Positions 19,519 through 29,213 of a stretch of 64,000 nucleotides of DNA are shown here, in pieces. The notes below the pieces were generated by a model, which saw nothing but the letters and a program-made list of their open reading frames with translations, ran no database searches and was not told where the DNA came from. The stretch comes from Mesobacillus jeotgali (GTDB taxonomy: Bacteria > Bacillota > Bacilli > Bacillales > Cytobacillaceae), in NCBI RefSeq assembly GCF_014856545.2, contig NZ_CP109811.1, positions 552,001-616,000 of the forward strand, written 5' to 3'. The translations under genes were made by a program, and so were the position numbers. The first letter of the stretch is position 1. The number at the start of each line of letters is the position of its first letter.

Positions 19519-20553
19519 ATGAACCTTGCCTGGAAAGAAATTAAAAAAAATAAAGTAAGATTTTTGATATTAGGTTCCATCATTTTTCTGGTTAGTTTAT
19601 TAACCTTTATAATTTCTGGTTTAGCAAATGGACTATCACAAGATAATGCTTCATTAATCAAAGATTTACCAAACGGGCATTTTTACATGAATGCAGATGC
19701 AGATGAAACCTTTAATTTGTCAAAAATTGATAGCAGTATCCAGGAAAAGTTATTAAAGAATCAGAAAGATGCTGCAGCACTTTCGATTCAAATGGGCTTT
19801 TTGAATGATGAGCACGGGAAACAACAAAGCGTGGCTTTAGTAACCTCAACACAATCAAACTTATTTAAGGATGTTAAAGCCGGAGAAGTTTTGTTGGACC
19901 GTTCAATGGAGGATAAAGGGATCAAAGTTGGGGATACCTTAACGAACGATCAATTCAGCGGGCAGTTTATTGTAAAAGGCTTTGTTGAACAGACGAAATT
20001 CAGCCATGCACCTGTTGCTTTCATTAACATAGAGAACTACAAGGAAATTTATCGAGTAGAGGAAATGCAATTAGTATTCGCCCCTGGAAATGGTGATGCA
20101 GTAGAAGTGAATGGCTTACAGTCATTTTCTAAGGAACAATTTCTCAATACGATTCCAAGCTATAACGCCGAACAATTGTCTCTTAATATGATTGTCTGGT
20201 TCTTAGTAGTGATTAGTGGGATGCTGTTCGCGATTTTCTTTTATATGATGAACGTACAAAAGATTGGCCTGTACGGTATTTTAAAAGCAATCGGTCTAAA
20301 AACAAGTGAGTTATTCAGAATGATGTGGGTACAAATGATTTTCATTACCGTAACTTCACTTGCTTTGTCTATTGCATTCAGCCAAATCTTTAATATGATT
20401 GCACCAGAAGAAATGCCTTTTAGTTTACCAATAGAGACAACAGCGCAATTGTCTATCGTTTTCTTGATCATTGGATTTGTCGGATCTACACTTTCTGGTA
20501 TTCAGATTCGAAAGGTAGAGCCACTACATGCGATACAACAAGGAGAGCTGTAA
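19519..20553 (+). CDS. ABC transporter permease, FtsX/MacB-like
   Basis: A 344-residue permease: an N-terminal helix (about residues 14-36), an extracellular region of about 190 residues, then three helices (about 235-255, 280-300, 315-335) in the FtsX fold. The start at 19519 has GGAGG eight bases upstream; the frame upstream to 19504 has none. The next gene, two bases away, is the matching ATPase, then a response regulator and kinase follow. This arrangement usually serves export or sensing of antimicrobial or envelope-active compounds. Confidence 0.88.
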   Translation: MNLAWKEIKKNKVRFLILGSIIFLVSLLTFIISGLANGLSQDNASLIKDLPNGHFYMNADADETFNLSKIDSSIQEKLLKNQKDAAALSIQMGFLNDEHGKQQSVALVTSTQSNLFKDVKAGEVLLDRSMEDKGIKVGDTLTNDQFSGQFIVKGFVEQTKFSHAPVAFINIENYKEIYRVEEMQLVFAPGNGDAVEVNGLQSFSKEQFLNTIPSYNAEQLSLNMIVWFLVVISGMLFAIFFYMMNVQKIGLYGILKAIGLKTSELFRMMWVQMIFITVTSLALSIAFSQIFNMIAPEEMPFSLPIETTAQLSIVFLIIGFVGSTLSGIQIRKVEPLHAIQQGEL

Positions 20554-20554
20554 A

Positions 20555-21232
20555 ATGGCATTATTTAAAATTGAAGAAGTTAAAAAGACGTTTACTAATG
20601 GGGAAGTAAAAGAAGAAATACTAAAAGGGATCAATCTTTCTCTTAAAGAAGGGGAAATCATCGCCTTGGTGGGTGCGTCCGGTTCCGGTAAAAGTACGCT
20701 ACTTACAATAGCAGCGGGCCTCCAGCCGGCATCAGGAGGACAGGTGGTTTTTGATGGCGAAAGTTTGACGGCCATGAGTACAGAGCAGATTAGAAAGATA
20801 CGGGCAAGCAAATTCGGTTTTGTCTTTCAATTTGCACACCTTGTTCCGTTCCTGACCGTTGAAGAACAACTATCGCTAATGTTAGATGTTTCAGAATCGA
20901 GGTTAGACAAACGTGAACAAAAAAGAGAAATTAAAAAAATTCTGGAATTAGTGGGAATGGAACATAGGAAAAATGCTTACCCATCTTCATTATCAGGCGG
21001 TGAGAAACAAAGAGTGGCAATCGCTCGTGCAATCATTCATAAGCCTAAAGTTCTTTTTGCAGACGAACCTACTGCAAGCTTAGATTCAAAAAGATCTAAA
21101 GAAATCATGACATTAATCAGAGATCTAACCAAGAAATTGAATGTTACTACTTTAATGGTCACTCATGATGAAGAAATGCTTTCTTATGCTGACCACATCA
21201 TTAAAATGAGTGATGGTCAAATTGCAGAATAA
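20555..21232 (+). CDS. ABC transporter ATP-binding protein (LolD/MacB type)
   Basis: A 225-residue ATPase. Walker A is GASGSGKST near residue 39, the signature LSGGEKQR near residue 144, and Walker B VLFADEPTASLD near residue 164, with the H-loop THDEEM near residue 200. The start at 20555 has AAGGAGAGC upstream; the frame before it overlaps the permease. It pairs with the permease directly upstream. A terminator-like hairpin 20 bases downstream may set lower expression of the two-component genes. Confidence 0.93.
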   Translation: MALFKIEEVKKTFTNGEVKEEILKGINLSLKEGEIIALVGASGSGKSTLLTIAAGLQPASGGQVVFDGESLTAMSTEQIRKIRASKFGFVFQFAHLVPFLTVEEQLSLMLDVSESRLDKREQKREIKKILELVGMEHRKNAYPSSLSGGEKQRVAIARAIIHKPKVLFADEPTASLDSKRSKEIMTLIRDLTKKLNVTTLMVTHDEEMLSYADHIIKMSDGQIAE

Positions 21233-21251
21233 CCCTCTAAAAAATGTTCAA

Positions 21252-21286
21252 AAAACAGCCCAGGCATTTGCGCTAGGCTATTTTTT
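21252..21286 (+). terminator. Terminator between the ABC and two-component genes
   Basis: AGCC(C)AG and CT(A)GGCT arms followed by ATTTTTTG. It separates the transporter pair from the response regulator, so partial read-through or a separate promoter drives the latter. Confidence 0.65.
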
Positions 21287-21344
21287 GATTTATGACGATA
21301 TAAAAAGAGAACCATGTAATTTTTACTTAAAGGAGATCCAAAAA

Positions 21345-22025
21345 ATGACGAAGATCCTGATTGTGGATGACGATGTGAATGTCTTAACGCTCTTAGATAT
21401 CCATTTATCTGAACAGGGTTATACAGTATACAAAGCAAAGGAAGGACTCGAAGCGCTTGAGATTTTGAATAAGAACGCATGTGATTTGGCAGTCGTTGAT
21501 GTGATGATGCCTTTTATGGATGGCTATACATTAACTCAGGAAATTCGAAGTCGGTTTCATATTCCCATCATCCTTTTAACTGCTAAAAGCCAAATTGAAG
21601 ATAAGGAGCAAGGATTTCAAGCAGGCACAGATGATTATCTTGTTAAACCATTTGAGCCGAAGGAGCTAAGCTTCCGTATAAAAGCTTTGTTACGCCGATA
21701 CGACCATAAAACAGATGAATCCATCCTCACCATTGGCAGTACCATCGTAAACAAACAAAGCTATGAAGTAACCATTAAGAACCGGACGATTCTTTTACCG
21801 TTAAAAGAGTTTGAACTCTTGTATTTTCTCATGTCGAAACCCATGCAAGTGTTTACCAGAGAGCAATTAATTGAACGTATTTGGGGGCTAGACTATGAAG
21901 GTGATGAGCGCACGGTTGATGTTCATATAAAAAGGTTAAGAGAGCGCTTTTCTAAACTGACGGATGACTTTCAAATAAAAACAGTACGCGGCGTTGGTTA
22001 TTCACTGGAGGCTAAGCGCGAATGA
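21345..22025 (+). CDS. OmpR-family response regulator
   Basis: A 226-residue DNA-binding regulator. The receiver domain (1-115) has the acidic pair in VDDD, the phospho-acceptor aspartate in VVDVMMPF near residue 51, and the KP motif in LVKPFEP near residue 101. A winged-helix effector domain covers residues 130-226 (REQLIERIWG, TVDVHIKRLRERF). The start at 21345 has AAAGGAGATCC upstream. It overlaps the histidine kinase start by four bases and probably controls the transporter upstream. Confidence 0.93.
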   Translation: MTKILIVDDDVNVLTLLDIHLSEQGYTVYKAKEGLEALEILNKNACDLAVVDVMMPFMDGYTLTQEIRSRFHIPIILLTAKSQIEDKEQGFQAGTDDYLVKPFEPKELSFRIKALLRRYDHKTDESILTIGSTIVNKQSYEVTIKNRTILLPLKEFELLYFLMSKPMQVFTREQLIERIWGLDYEGDERTVDVHIKRLRERFSKLTDDFQIKTVRGVGYSLEAKRE

Positions 22026-23401
22026 AATCTCTTTATGTGAAATTTGTTGTCATTACGATCGGGATCATGATTTTTAGCAGTATGTTAGCCTTTTTCATAT
22101 CGAACGCTTATTATCAGCAGAACCTGAAACCCCAGAATGATGAAAAAATCACAAGAATTGCCCATTCGATTGCCAGGTATGCTGACGAGTATCCTAGTGC
22201 GGACTTGAACGAGTACCTGGGGAATATTTCTGCTATTGGCTATCAAATTTATTTGGTTGATCATTTTGGAGAAGAAGCTTTTTTTGGCTCACCTTTCAGG
22301 GAAAAAAGCCTTTCTGATTCAACTAAAGAATACGTATTAAACGGCAATGATTATCATGGCATTCTTCATTTTCCCCAAAAAACTTTTGTAACAGGCTTTT
22401 TTGCAAATGAATTGAAGAATACAATTGGTGTTCCATTAACACATAATGGAGTAAATTATGCTCTTTTCGTCAGGCCTGATCTTAAACTCCTTTTTAATGA
22501 GATGCATCTTCTCTTTGGATGGATGCTTATATTTACGATTGTTTTGAGTATCGTTATCGTGCTGGTAAGTACCAAGTATTTGGTAAAACCTATCTCAAAA
22601 CTGACAACAGCCACAAAGTCTCTTTCAAACGGTGACTTTAATGTAGAACTCGATCTTAATCGTCATGATGAATTAGGGGAACTTTCACATAGTTTTTCAC
22701 GTATGGCAAGAAGATTGGAGCAAATGGAAGACATGAGAAAGGAGTTCATATCGAACATTTCTCATGATATCCAGTCCCCCCTGTCCAATATAAAAGGATA
22801 TACAAATCTATTGGAGAAAAAGTCGGTAAGTGCAGAAGAAAAAGACCGTTATTTTTCAATTATAAATGGTGAAATTAGAAGACTGTCTACATTAACCAAA
22901 CAACTATTAATCCTTGCCTCATTAGATCGAAACGAGGATATCCTGAAAAAAAGACGTTACAATGTCGGACAGCAAATGAAGGAATTGCTGCGAAATTATC
23001 AATGGATCGTAAATGAAAAAAATATTATGCTCAGCTACACCTTGCCAGATGTTGAAATCAACGGTGATCCCGCTTTCCTGAATACTGTTTGGGATAATTT
23101 ATTGACGAATGCCATCAAATATAATAAACCTGGCGGCAGTATTGACATATGTATTGAAGAAAAAGGAGAAATGATACAAGTAACCTTTGAAGATACAGGA
23201 ATTGGATTGAGCAAAACTGAAATGGAAAGGATATTCGATCGGTTTTATCGAGCTGATACATCAAGAACACGGACAACCGAAGGAACAGGACTAGGTCTAT
23301 CGATTGTCTGGACTGTTGTAAAACTGCATGATGGTCATATTAGAGTGAAAAGTAATGCTCATGAAGGAAGTACTTTTATTGTAGAATTGCCAAGGAAGTA
23401 A
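22022..23401 (+). CDS. Sensor histidine kinase
   Basis: A 459-residue membrane kinase. Helix one is at residues 7-27, an extracellular sensor region of about 135 residues follows, then helix two near residues 162-182, HAMP (about 183-236), HisKA with the phospho-histidine in SHDIQSPLSN, and HATPase with N-box NLLTNAIKYN and G-boxes DTGIGL and GTGLGLS. The start overlaps the regulator's stop codon. It is partnered with the regulator at 21345; the signal is unknown. Confidence 0.93.
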   Translation: MKSLYVKFVVITIGIMIFSSMLAFFISNAYYQQNLKPQNDEKITRIAHSIARYADEYPSADLNEYLGNISAIGYQIYLVDHFGEEAFFGSPFREKSLSDSTKEYVLNGNDYHGILHFPQKTFVTGFFANELKNTIGVPLTHNGVNYALFVRPDLKLLFNEMHLLFGWMLIFTIVLSIVIVLVSTKYLVKPISKLTTATKSLSNGDFNVELDLNRHDELGELSHSFSRMARRLEQMEDMRKEFISNISHDIQSPLSNIKGYTNLLEKKSVSAEEKDRYFSIINGEIRRLSTLTKQLLILASLDRNEDILKKRRYNVGQQMKELLRNYQWIVNEKNIMLSYTLPDVEINGDPAFLNTVWDNLLTNAIKYNKPGGSIDICIEEKGEMIQVTFEDTGIGLSKTEMERIFDRFYRADTSRTRTTEGTGLGLSIVWTVVKLHDGHIRVKSNAHEGSTFIVELPRK

Positions 23402-23436
23402 AAGTAACACCAGATTACTCGCTTGCCGGCTTCACC

Positions 23437-23469
23437 AGAGCATGGGGATGAACCACGTGCTCCTTTTTA
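23437..23469 (+). terminator. Terminator made from a dispersed GCATGGGGA repeat
   Basis: AGAGCA and TGCTCC-like arms around TGGGGATGAACCACG, followed by TTTTTA. It ends the kinase transcript and is a member of the dispersed GGGACG family. Confidence 0.6.
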
Positions 23470-23559
23470 TCAAAGGTGAACGGTCCCTGTGGCCGGGAAA
23501 TATTAATAGTATAATGAAAAAACAAGGCCTACTAGATTTTAAGGAGTTGAATATAAACC

Positions 23560-24546
23560 ATGGACGAACGAGTAATCAAGTGGGGAATATTAGGAACCGG
23601 TGGAATCGCCAGTGCTTTTGCGAGGGATTTAGAATTTGCAAAGCATACCGAAAAGACGGCTATAGGTTCGCGTACGATAGAGAGTGCTGAAAAGTTTGCG
23701 GAGGAGCATGGAGTTTCCCGCGCTTATGGAAGCTACGAAGAATTAATGCTGGACCCGGATGTCAATGCCATTTATATTGCTACGCCACACACTTTTCATA
23801 AGGAAAATGTTTTGGCATGCCTTCGTGCCGGCAAGGCTGTGCTCTGCGAAAAACCGTTTACGATCAATAGCGGAGAACTGGAAGAAATCATTCAGTTTGC
23901 CAGAGATCAAAAGCTATTCTTGATGGAAGCGATGTGGACACGGTTCCTGCCTCCGATTGTGAAAGTGAAAGAATGGATTGAGAGCGGGAAAATTGGTGAA
24001 GTGCTTTTAGTAAAAGCTGATTTTGGTTTCCGTGCATCATGGAATCCTGAGGGGAGATTGCTTAATCCCGCCCTTGGAGGAGGGGCCTTGCTTGATGTAG
24101 GGATTTATCCTGTAACCTTTGCATCGATGATTTTCGGTACAAAACCAGAGAAGATTTTGAGCACTGCTCATATTGGTGAAACGGGTGTGGATGAACAGTT
24201 TTCCATCATCATGTCCTATCCTGCCGGAAAGACTGCCACCCTCAATGGCGCTTTTCGAGTCGATTTAACGAATGAAGCCTACATACTTGGGACAGAGGGT
24301 TATATTCGGATTCCATCCTTTCATAGTGCCAAATCAGCCTTCTTATATAAAAATGGTGAGGAAGCAGAGTCTTTCCAGGATGACAGACAAGCGGCGGGGT
24401 ATGCGTTCGAGATAGAAGAAGTAGGAAGATGCCTAAATCAAGGTCTTTTAGAAAGTCCTGTCGTTCCGCTGGATGAATCATTAAAAATTATGAAACTGAT
24501 GGATGAAATTCGTGGACAGTGGGGATTGAAATATCCTTTTGAGTGA
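23560..24546 (+). CDS. Gfo/Idh/MocA-family oxidoreductase
   Basis: A 328-residue NAD(P)-dependent dehydrogenase. The N-terminal Rossmann domain begins GILGTGGIASAFARDL; the family's EKP motif is in LCEKPFTIN near residue 104; the C-terminal alpha/beta domain contains the GGALLDVGIYP signature near residue 168. Dihydrodiol or sugar dehydrogenases are the closest general type; the substrate is unknown. The start has TAAGGAGTTG upstream. A truncated paralogue with the same promoter sequence lies at 42703-42907. Confidence 0.92.
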   Translation: MDERVIKWGILGTGGIASAFARDLEFAKHTEKTAIGSRTIESAEKFAEEHGVSRAYGSYEELMLDPDVNAIYIATPHTFHKENVLACLRAGKAVLCEKPFTINSGELEEIIQFARDQKLFLMEAMWTRFLPPIVKVKEWIESGKIGEVLLVKADFGFRASWNPEGRLLNPALGGGALLDVGIYPVTFASMIFGTKPEKILSTAHIGETGVDEQFSIIMSYPAGKTATLNGAFRVDLTNEAYILGTEGYIRIPSFHSAKSAFLYKNGEEAESFQDDRQAAGYAFEIEEVGRCLNQGLLESPVVPLDESLKIMKLMDEIRGQWGLKYPFE

Positions 24547-24675
24547 TTGAGGGATGTGGGGACGCTTACGGTGCCTCCCATAAATTTTTAACTGAAGCAC
24601 GCTCTTTAATTTCAAATAAATCTTTGAACAGCAGAAGCACCTTATTAACTGGAAAAAAACAGCCGAAATTTCCAT

Positions 24676-24796
24676 TTCGCTATAAAAATGAAAAATTCGC
24701 TATAAAAATCATATTTTCGCTATAAAAATGAAAAATCCGCTATAAAAATCAATTTTTCGCTATAAAATCGAAAAAATCGCTATATAAAACTTGAAA
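24676..24796. repeat. Short tandem repeat, CGCTATAAAAAT units (6 copies)
   Basis: Six units of about 20 bases, each TCGCTATAAAAAT plus an A/T-rich tail, lie downstream of the oxidoreductase. The same array is found behind its decayed copy at 43050-43181. The non-coding gap 24547-25036 holds this array, a GGGGACG hairpin relic near 24555 and nothing else. Confidence 0.85.
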
Positions 24797-25036
24797 GTCG
24801 CCAATGAATTATCTAGAAGGTGAATTTTGAGTCATCACAGACAAACACCTTCCCTTTTTAACACGAAAATAAAGGCGTTTCTGGGTATTTCACAAATGCA
24901 GTGAAGGATAAAGATTAAATTGATACGAAAACAGTACTAAATCACTAAAAAAATCGCATTTCGTATGGATATGGGCATTGCGAATAAGAAAACACCTCCA
25001 GAAGAAAAATACAGAATAAACTTTGGAGGAAAAACG

Positions 25037-25204
25037 ATGAGGGATAATAAGCATAAACAGAAGGGCAGCCAAATGATCAACAGTGTTCAGAATGAAGAGC
25101 AAATGGAGATCAGCCAAACAGAATATGGCTTGGAATCCGTTGCGGAAGGGACTGACTACATGGAGGGAGATCAAAAGAATTCCCCAAATTGTGGTGGATT
25201 ATGA
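25037..25204 (+). CDS. Small acidic hydrophilic protein, YozQ-like (copy 1)
   Basis: A 55-residue soluble acidic protein with a glutamine/asparagine-rich first half and the segment GTDYMEGD near residue 40; the type recalls YozQ/DUF4025 proteins of Bacillus. The start at 25037 has TTTGGAGGAAAAACG upstream. A copy about 80% identical lies at 44369-44536, and the non-coding leader is conserved between them as well. A Bacillus sporulation or stress role is a guess only. Confidence 0.72.
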   Translation: MRDNKHKQKGSQMINSVQNEEQMEISQTEYGLESVAEGTDYMEGDQKNSPNCGGL

Positions 25205-25240
25205 CCGCATCGTGAACGAAGACGTTTTTAATTAAATCTG

Positions 25241-25276
25241 AAGCAGGTGTCCTGAAAAGGGGGCAGCTGCTTTTTT
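25241..25276 (+). terminator. Terminator after YozQ-like gene, copy 1
   Basis: Imperfect AGCAGGTGTCC / GGGGGCAGCTGCT hairpin with TTTTTT. The homologous terminator at 44580 is a better match. Confidence 0.6.
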
Positions 25277-25407
25277 GTAATTTAGTGGGGGCATTCAGAA
25301 ATGTCTGTCCAATTTTCCTGAAATAGGAAGGAAGAACAGTTTGTTTAGAGAACTATTTTAGTTAAGACGGTTAAAGTTGGATTATTGATACAGGGAGGGA
25401 GTTCTAC

Positions 25408-26094
25408 ATGACCTCATATAAGGTGATTTTATTTGATTTAGACGGAACCATTTCCGACCCAAAGGAAGGAATAACGAAATCGGTTCAATTCGCATTGCAG
25501 AAAATGAAGGTTGCAGCACCTGACGTCGATCAGCTCGAGTGTTTTATTGGACCTCCCCTGCAGGTTTCATTCGCTGAACACTTCAATTTTGATGAAAGCC
25601 AAACTAAAAAAGCAATTGATTTTTACAGAGAAAGGTTCAAGGAAAAGGGGATGTATGAAAATGAATTATACTCAGGTATTCCATTATTATTACATTCTCT
25701 AAAGGAAAAGGGCTCTACTTTAGTTGTTGCCACTTCGAAGCCAACCGTATTTGCTGAACAAATACTGCGGCATTTTGAAATTGACCATTATTTTGATCTT
25801 ATTGTTGGAAGTAACCTGGATGGAACGAGGTTATCGAAAGCTGAAATCATTCAATACATACTAGATGCGTACAAACAGTATGATCGAGAAGATTTTATCA
25901 TGATTGGCGACAGGGAGCATGATATAGAGGGGGCCAATCATAACGGCATTGACTCAATTGGAGTGATGTTTGGATATGGCTCTTATGAGGAATTGCAGAA
26001 CTCCAAGCCTGCTTATATTGTTGAAAGCGTTGAAGGGTTAAAAGTGCCTTTGCTGAACATGAATCAAAAAACGGAAGTTAAATCACTTTTTTAA
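25408..26094 (+). CDS. HAD-superfamily phosphatase, PGPase-like
   Basis: A 228-residue HAD hydrolase. Motif I is the FDLDGTISD near residue 9 (nucleophile and acid/base aspartates), motif II is the VATSKP near residue 112, and motif IV is MIGDREHDIEGA near residue 170, with a helical cap between. The layout is like phosphoglycolate phosphatase and the 5'-nucleotidase-type Gph proteins. The start has GGGAGGGAG upstream. A DUF523 gene follows 30 bases later. Confidence 0.9.
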   Translation: MTSYKVILFDLDGTISDPKEGITKSVQFALQKMKVAAPDVDQLECFIGPPLQVSFAEHFNFDESQTKKAIDFYRERFKEKGMYENELYSGIPLLLHSLKEKGSTLVVATSKPTVFAEQILRHFEIDHYFDLIVGSNLDGTRLSKAEIIQYILDAYKQYDREDFIMIGDREHDIEGANHNGIDSIGVMFGYGSYEELQNSKPAYIVESVEGLKVPLLNMNQKTEVKSLF

Positions 26095-26123
26095 AACGAC
26101 CTTATAACAATGAGGTGTTACCA

Positions 26124-26594
26124 ATGATCCTAGTGAGTTCCTGTTTAGCAGGATTGGAAGTACGGTATAATGCTACTCATTCTTTAAACCACAAGATACG
26201 TCAGCTGGTAGATGAGAAAAAGGCAATGACTGTGTGCCCTGAATTACTTGGCGGTTTTTCAACTCCTCGAGAACCTGCAGAGATTATTGGCGGGGATGGA
26301 GAAGATGTCCTCGATGGCAGAGCCAGGGTAATTGAAAAATCAGGAAGGGATGTAACGGATTTATACATAAAGGGAGCTTATCTTACTCTTGAAACAGCCC
26401 AGGAATACGATGCTGCTGTAGTGGTGCTTAAGGAATTCAGTCCTTCATGTGGAAGTTCAATGATTTATAACGGTACGTTTCAGGGGGAGAAAGTACCTGG
26501 AAATGGCGTCACTGCCGCTTTACTAAAAAGGAATGGAATACGGGTAGTCTCTGAGGAAGGGTTTAGCGACTTACTTCGGGAGCTCGGTTATTGA
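26124..26594 (+). CDS. DUF523 family protein
   Basis: A 156-residue protein of the DUF523 family (YbbK type). Conserved features are SSCLAG near the start, CPELLGG near residue 40, and CGSSMIYNGTF near residue 113, with three cysteines that could bind metal. Function is unknown. The ATG at 26124 is preferred over the GTG at 26115 because TGAGGT lies eight bases upstream. It follows the HAD gene on the same strand and may be co-transcribed. Confidence 0.88.
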   Translation: MILVSSCLAGLEVRYNATHSLNHKIRQLVDEKKAMTVCPELLGGFSTPREPAEIIGGDGEDVLDGRARVIEKSGRDVTDLYIKGAYLTLETAQEYDAAVVVLKEFSPSCGSSMIYNGTFQGEKVPGNGVTAALLKRNGIRVVSEEGFSDLLRELGY

Positions 26595-26737
26595 TTATTC
26601 AGATTTGTTTCGAACAACGAAGGTAAGGGCATCTGGTGATAACTCTGTTGGAAAACAGGGACACATGAGCCCGGGTTATTTGGGGATTGCCGGGAGATGC
26701 TATAGACAAAATAGTGTTGAGGCAGAGGGTGGTTAAA

Positions 26738-27163
26738 GTGAAGGTGTTGTCGATGATCCAGCCCTGGGCGAGTCTGTTTGTCTTGCGCGAGGCTCAATAT
26801 GAAACGAGGTCATGGAGTACGAAGTATCGCGGCCCTCTTGCGATTCATACCAGCAAAAAGGTCGATAAGGCGGTCTGCAGCCATGTGGCCATCAAGTCGC
26901 TGCTTTTAAAGTACGGCTACAAGACCGATGACCTTCCATCTGGCGTGATCATTGCGGTCTGCCAGCTTGAAAATTGTCTTAGGGTAATAGAAAACAACGA
27001 GACATGGGCCGTCTTGGAGGATGGGAGAATCGTATCTGGCAATGACTTCTTCCTCGGTGATTATAAAGTGGGAGGATATGTCTGGGAAGTCCGGGATATG
27101 AAGATGCTGGACAGCTTCATTCCGGTAAAAGGAAGGCTTGGGCTGTGGGAGTATGAGTTATAG
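26738..27163 (+). CDS. ASCH domain protein
   Basis: A 141-residue ASCH-domain protein, related to the PUA fold and expected to bind RNA or modified nucleotides. Hallmarks are the early SMIQPWASLF (the family's IQPPWA strand), the YETRSW strand near residue 24, and the C-terminal YVWEVRD. The start is a GTG at 26738 behind GAGGGTGG; ATG 26753 is an alternative. No partner gene is clear. The preceding 140 bases hold nothing recognisable. Confidence 0.83.
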   Translation: MKVLSMIQPWASLFVLREAQYETRSWSTKYRGPLAIHTSKKVDKAVCSHVAIKSLLLKYGYKTDDLPSGVIIAVCQLENCLRVIENNETWAVLEDGRIVSGNDFFLGDYKVGGYVWEVRDMKMLDSFIPVKGRLGLWEYEL

Positions 27164-27198
27164 AGTGCCTGTTCATTGGGAACAGGCACTATTTTTTT
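27164..27198 (+). terminator. Terminator after ASCH gene
   Basis: AGTGCCTGTTC and GAACAGGCACT arms, loop of five, followed by ATTTTTTT; perfect 11-bp stem. Confidence 0.92.
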
Positions 27199-27399
27199 AC
27201 TCTCTGCTAGTTCAGCGGCAGGTCTCAGAAAGAAGGTGTTCCAACCACACAGAGCACAAAATAATTCTATATTCATTTTTAAAAATTAATAGAATTTTCA
27301 TATAAGTACTTGTAATCTATAATTAAGAGGAAAACTGCAGGTGGGCTGGGCTTATCTGATTGGTCAGCTTCGGTTTTTATGGGTGAAGGGGATGAGAAA

Positions 27400-29199
27400 A
27401 TGACAGATAAAGAGATTGTTTTCCGGAAAAAGGCTTCTGACTACTATATCGTACTAATTGGTGTACTAGGATGGGCTTTTATTTTGTATTCGATCCCTTT
27501 TGCGGCTATTCCAGAAAAGCCAATTGTGCTGATCCTTCTGATTGTATTAATGCTGCTGGCAGAGTATTTTCCGATCCCGTTATTTTCGATCACCATGTTC
27601 AGCACGATGACATTCCCAATTCTTTATATCATGAATTTGTATTTTGGCATTTATACCGCCACCGCCATTTTTGCAGTTGTGCTGATTTTTGAAGCCTTTC
27701 ATCATAAAAGATCTCTTCGTTCGACCGTTTTCAATATTGCGCAGTACACTCTCTCCCTTGTTGGAGCGAACTGGCTGGTTAAGGTATGGATTAGCCAGTA
27801 CCCATTAAGTGACCCATTCTTAAATCTCTTGATTATTTATGCGTTTACTTCCTTCTATTTTTTAATCAATAATGTCCTGAATGATATCCTCTTTTCCATA
27901 CGTCCTTTCCCTTTTACAATAAAAGAGTGGAAGAGCAAAGCTTTACAAGAGCTGTTTATTTCCAAGATGTCTATCATCTTACTCGCTTTTCTTGAAATCT
28001 ACACAAATTATCTTCCTGAGAATGTTATCGATTTTACGACTATTCTCTTTTTAACCCTCTGGATTGGAATCACAACGACCAGCTCCATTCTGACAAAAGC
28101 AAGGATTGAAAGGAAGAGATTGAATGCGCTATCCATGCTTAGTACAGAATTGAACAGGATCATTACAAAGGATTTCGGTGAGAAGAAAAGGCTTCTTGCC
28201 GAGACTTTCAATGCCAATGCTTTCGTTTTACTGGTTAAAGAGCATCATGAATGGAATCTTTTGCTTAAGGATGGGCAGGTGAAAAGCGAGGTCACATGGA
28301 GTGATGAAATGTCACTCTATCTGGATGAGATTTCTGAAATGACCGTTGTGACCGAAAAGGAAATCGAAAATCTTCCGGGAAACTCTATTTTTAACAAGAT
28401 GGTTCTCTCGCAGATTTTTTCACCGCTTATTATCGACAATGACAAAGTTGGTATGCTGATTGTCGGAAGAGTGAGTGGAATTGGATTTATCCATGATGAG
28501 ATTCGTTTATTGACCGTTTTATCCAATGTTCTGGCCAGTACATTGAAAACGCGGTCGCTCATACTCGAAAATGAAAAACTCTTAATTGTGGAAGAACGCA
28601 GCCGAATTGCCCGGGATATTCACGATGGCATTGGCCAGTCCCTGGCAGGCATCGTTTTTCAAATGGAGTCTTCGCTGCGGAAGAAAGAGAACCTTCCTAA
28701 TGAACAGATTGAACGATGGATATATAAACTCAGAGACAGCCTGAAAGAGCTTCGTCAATCCATTTATTCATTACGAACCTGTCCGGTGGAAAAATATGGA
28801 CTAAAACAGGCGATAGAAGAAAAAATCCGGAAAGTGGAGCTGGAAGATGAAGCAAGAATTACGTTCACCCAGAAGGGCGAACCCTACTCTTTAGGTTATC
28901 AAATTGAAAAAGTTATTTATGATATTTTCCAGGAAAGCCTGCAAAACTCTGTCAAACATGCAAAGGCAGATAAAATCGAGGTCATGCTTAAATATAGCCG
29001 TGAACAGACGTTGATAAAAATCAAGGATGACGGCATTGGTTTTTCCCTATATGACAAGTTGATTAAAGGACAAACAGAACCTCATTTTGGCATTCTCACC
29101 ATGAGCGAACTTGCGCATGATTTTAATGCCAAATTAGAAATTGACAGTGCCGAAGGAAAAGGAACAGAGATCCGGCTTGGCATACCACACTTTAGTTAA
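27400..29199 (+). CDS. NarL-type membrane sensor histidine kinase with GAF domain
   Basis: A 599-residue kinase. Six or seven helices fill residues 15-235, followed by a GAF-like domain (about 250-385) and HisKA_3 with the phospho-histidine in IARDIHDGIGQSL near residue 412. The HATPase contains ESLQNSVKHA and DDGIGF. The start at 27400 has GAAGGGGATGAG upstream; the ATG at 27379 lacks one. A TATAAT-like element lies near 27317. It sits 14 bases before its response regulator. The large N-terminal membrane block may sense membrane or small-molecule cues. Confidence 0.92.
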   Translation: MTDKEIVFRKKASDYYIVLIGVLGWAFILYSIPFAAIPEKPIVLILLIVLMLLAEYFPIPLFSITMFSTMTFPILYIMNLYFGIYTATAIFAVVLIFEAFHHKRSLRSTVFNIAQYTLSLVGANWLVKVWISQYPLSDPFLNLLIIYAFTSFYFLINNVLNDILFSIRPFPFTIKEWKSKALQELFISKMSIILLAFLEIYTNYLPENVIDFTTILFLTLWIGITTTSSILTKARIERKRLNALSMLSTELNRIITKDFGEKKRLLAETFNANAFVLLVKEHHEWNLLLKDGQVKSEVTWSDEMSLYLDEISEMTVVTEKEIENLPGNSIFNKMVLSQIFSPLIIDNDKVGMLIVGRVSGIGFIHDEIRLLTVLSNVLASTLKTRSLILENEKLLIVEERSRIARDIHDGIGQSLAGIVFQMESSLRKKENLPNEQIERWIYKLRDSLKELRQSIYSLRTCPVEKYGLKQAIEEKIRKVELEDEARITFTQKGEPYSLGYQIEKVIYDIFQESLQNSVKHAKADKIEVMLKYSREQTLIKIKDDGIGFSLYDKLIKGQTEPHFGILTMSELAHDFNAKLEIDSAEGKGTEIRLGIPHFS

Positions 29200-29213
29200 A
29201 GGGGTGAGGGAGT

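Noticed and set aside
23442..23690. An 82-codon frame before the Gfo/Idh/MocA gene
   Set aside because: It overlaps the true N-terminus in another frame and starts inside a hairpin repeat.
24543..24725. A 60-codon frame after the oxidoreductase
   Set aside because: It reads into the CGCTATA repeat array, has no ribosome binding site, and the matching sequence at 42.9 kb does not keep the frame.
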